Source: Chloroflexota bacterium (GTDB lineage Bacteria; Chloroflexota; Anaerolineae; J102). Taken from it: DNA of 13,861 bases. The notes beneath the pieces were generated by a model. It searched no databases, was not told where the DNA came from, and was given only the letters and a program-made list of their open reading frames with translations. The stretch is taken from the NCBI GenBank assembly GCA_013152695.1, contig JAADFV010000424.1, forward strand, positions 1 to 13,861, read 5' to 3'. The first letter of the stretch is position 1, and each line of letters starts with the position of its first letter. Position numbers and translations under genes: made by a program. Below, piece after piece: positions 12,585-13,861 of the stretch.

Positions 12585-13861
12585 TTAGGTCTTCGCTGCC
12601 TTCGCACGACGGTGCCGGCGAGTACGTACCCGCGGCAGGGTTTGTTGGTAGTTCGAAGGAAGAATGTGTTGTAAATGGGGGAAGGCATCCTTCTGGTGAG
12701 GAATGTGAATGGCGTCGACAAACTCCTCCTGAAAGTCAGGATCGGCCGCTGTTTCGATATAGCGAACCCAGTGGGCCACTCGTTCTGCCTCCTGGCGTTT
12801 TTGGCGATTGAGAAGGGCAATACGGGCGCCGTCACCGGCAGCATTGCCTACCGCCTGCACTTTACTCAGTTCGCAGTCAGGAATGAGCCCTAACACCATG
12901 GCGTGTTGGGGATCGATGTAGCTGCCGAAAGCACCGGCCAGACTGATTCGATCCACCTCATTTACCCCTGCATGTTTCATCAGAAGTTTGGCTCCGGCAT
13001 ACAAGGCTGCTTTAGCCAGTTGGATGGCCCGCACATCTTCCTGCGTGACAAGAATGGCCTCGCCTGTGGCACTTTCTTCCGACGTGGCCAAAATATAGGC
13101 ACCCTGAGAATCCTCCCACACCAGCCGCTCATTTTGCATGTCGGGATTGAAGCGGCCATCCTTGAGTAGAATACCGCGCAGATAAAGCTCGGCAACCACT
13201 TCGATGATGCCGGAACCGCAAATACCGGCCGCAAGATAGCGAGGCTGTGTTTCAGGCGTAGCCTCCTCAGGTGATGGCCACTGATCCGACCAGCGTTCTT
13301 CACCGATCACACGAAAACGCGGTATTTTGCTTACTGGATCGATGCGTACACGCTCGATGGCCCCTGGTGCAGCTCGCATTCCAAATTGAATTTGCGCCCC
13401 CTCGAAGGCCGGCCCCGTGGGACTGGAAGCGCTGTACATCCATGCTTTGTTTCCCAGCAAAATCTCGGCATTGGTGCCCACATCGACAATGAGAATGACT
13501 TCCTTTTCCTGCTGATAGGGTGCTTCGGCGAGAAGGACCCCCACATTATCGGCGCCCACATGCCCGGCTTCTGCGGGCATGATATAAGCGTGAGCGCTGG
13601 GATGAAAGCGCAGACCCAAATCCCGCGCTTTTATGTCCATGCCGTCGCGGTTGGCCAGAGCGAAGGGAGCGCCGCCCAGCTCGACCGGGTTGATGCCGAG
13701 AAAAATATGCATCATCGTCGTATTGCCCACGAACACAGCCTCGTATACCTGTCGCGGGCGCAGACGAGCTTCACGCGTCGCCTGGGCACAAAGGCGGTTG
13801 ACGGTGTCGATGATGGCATTGTGCATTTTCTGCAGACCGTCACCATGAGTCGTGGCGTAAG
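12585..13861 (-). CDS. RACo-like corrinoid protein activator, DUF4445/ASKHA domain (5' end cut by window edge)
   Basis: The frame is open past the right edge. At least 424 codons are visible, and the Met at 13826 is internal (YATTHGDGLQK precedes it). Numbering from that Met, ASKHA-type ATPase motifs are GNTTMMHIFLGI (34-45), DVGTNAEI (115-122), SSPTGPAFEGAQ (134-145), CGSGIIE (203-209) and GAFGSYIDP (298-306). This pattern is typical of DUF4445 proteins such as RACo, which use ATP to reductively reactivate the cobalt of corrinoid iron-sulfur or methyltransferase proteins. The N-terminal 2Fe-2S domain expected for RACo would lie outside the window and is not seen. The C-terminus ends in a very basic tail (RVRTRRHRRAKAAKT). 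Its position upstream of fhs on the same strand fits methyl-group or Wood-Ljungdahl-type one-carbon metabolism. Confidence 0.85.
   Translation of the reverse strand, partial: YATTHGDGLQKMHNAIIDTVNRLCAQATREARLRPRQVYEAVFVGNTTMMHIFLGINPVELGGAPFALANRDGMDIKARDLGLRFHPSAHAYIMPAEAGHVGADNVGVLLAEAPYQQEKEVILIVDVGTNAEILLGNKAWMYSASSPTGPAFEGAQIQFGMRAAPGAIERVRIDPVSKIPRFRVIGEERWSDQWPSPEEATPETQPRYLAAGICGSGIIEVVAELYLRGILLKDGRFNPDMQNERLVWEDSQGAYILATSEESATGEAILVTQEDVRAIQLAKAALYAGAKLLMKHAGVNEVDRISLAGAFGSYIDPQHAMVLGLIPDCELSKVQAVGNAAGDGARIALLNRQKRQEAERVAHWVRYIETAADPDFQEEFVDAIHIPHQKDAFPHLQHILPSNYQQTLPRVRTRRHRRAKAAKT

Noticed and set aside
1..13861. CRISPR arrays, insertion sequences, prophage or toxin-antitoxin genes
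   Set aside because: No regularly spaced repeats, transposase or integrase motifs, or small paired toxin-antitoxin frames were seen on either strand.

Overview
The window (about 13.9 kb, moderate G+C) is ordinary-density bacterial chromosome that most resembles a Chloroflexota genome, possibly Anaerolineae or a relative. This is inference. It rests on a lipoprotein with a Thr/Pro-rich 'PTPTP..TATAT' linker ahead of a lamin-tail-like domain, a long-form formate-tetrahydrofolate ligase, a DUF4445/RACo-type activator, and a PdtaS/PdtaR-like kinase/ANTAR pair. No phage, transposon, CRISPR or plasmid functions are visible. All genes share similar base composition, so nothing looks recently transferred.

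Left part (1-6.2 kb): a lipoprotein gene cut by the left edge is divergent from a NodB-type polysaccharide deacetylase, with overlapping promoters between them. The deacetylase converges on, and overlaps by 46 bp, a large gene encoding an alpha/beta-hydrolase fused to an AMP-forming acyl-CoA-synthetase-like domain. Upstream of that fusion is a nested inverted repeat. Then comes a two-gene operon with a 4-bp ATGA overlap: a membrane-anchored clan GH-A glycosidase-like protein followed by a membrane-anchored family-3 solute-binding protein that has no transporter partners in view.

Middle (6.2-8.9 kb): a small single-span membrane protein is transcribed to the right. It converges on a translationally coupled two-component pair, a HisKA_2 histidine kinase followed by an ANTAR-domain response regulator, which suggests RNA-level antitermination control. 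Upstream of the kinase is a single tRNA-Pro(GGG) with its own clear promoter and intrinsic terminator.

Right part (8.9-13.9 kb): all on the minus strand, reading right to left, are a DUF4445/RACo-like ASKHA activator (cut by the right edge), formate-tetrahydrofolate ligase (fhs), and a class I/II PLP aminotransferase. The activator plus fhs points to one-carbon metabolism, either corrinoid-dependent methyl transfer or a Wood-Ljungdahl-type methyl branch. The 373-bp gap between fhs and the aminotransferase is the most structured non-coding DNA in the window. It holds a 12-bp perfect hairpin that buries a very strong Shine-Dalgarno just before a 36-codon ORF, a candidate promoter, and a leader with two hairpins, the second followed by a T-run. 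That leader looks like a transcription attenuator for the aminotransferase and is the best candidate here for an undescribed regulatory element.
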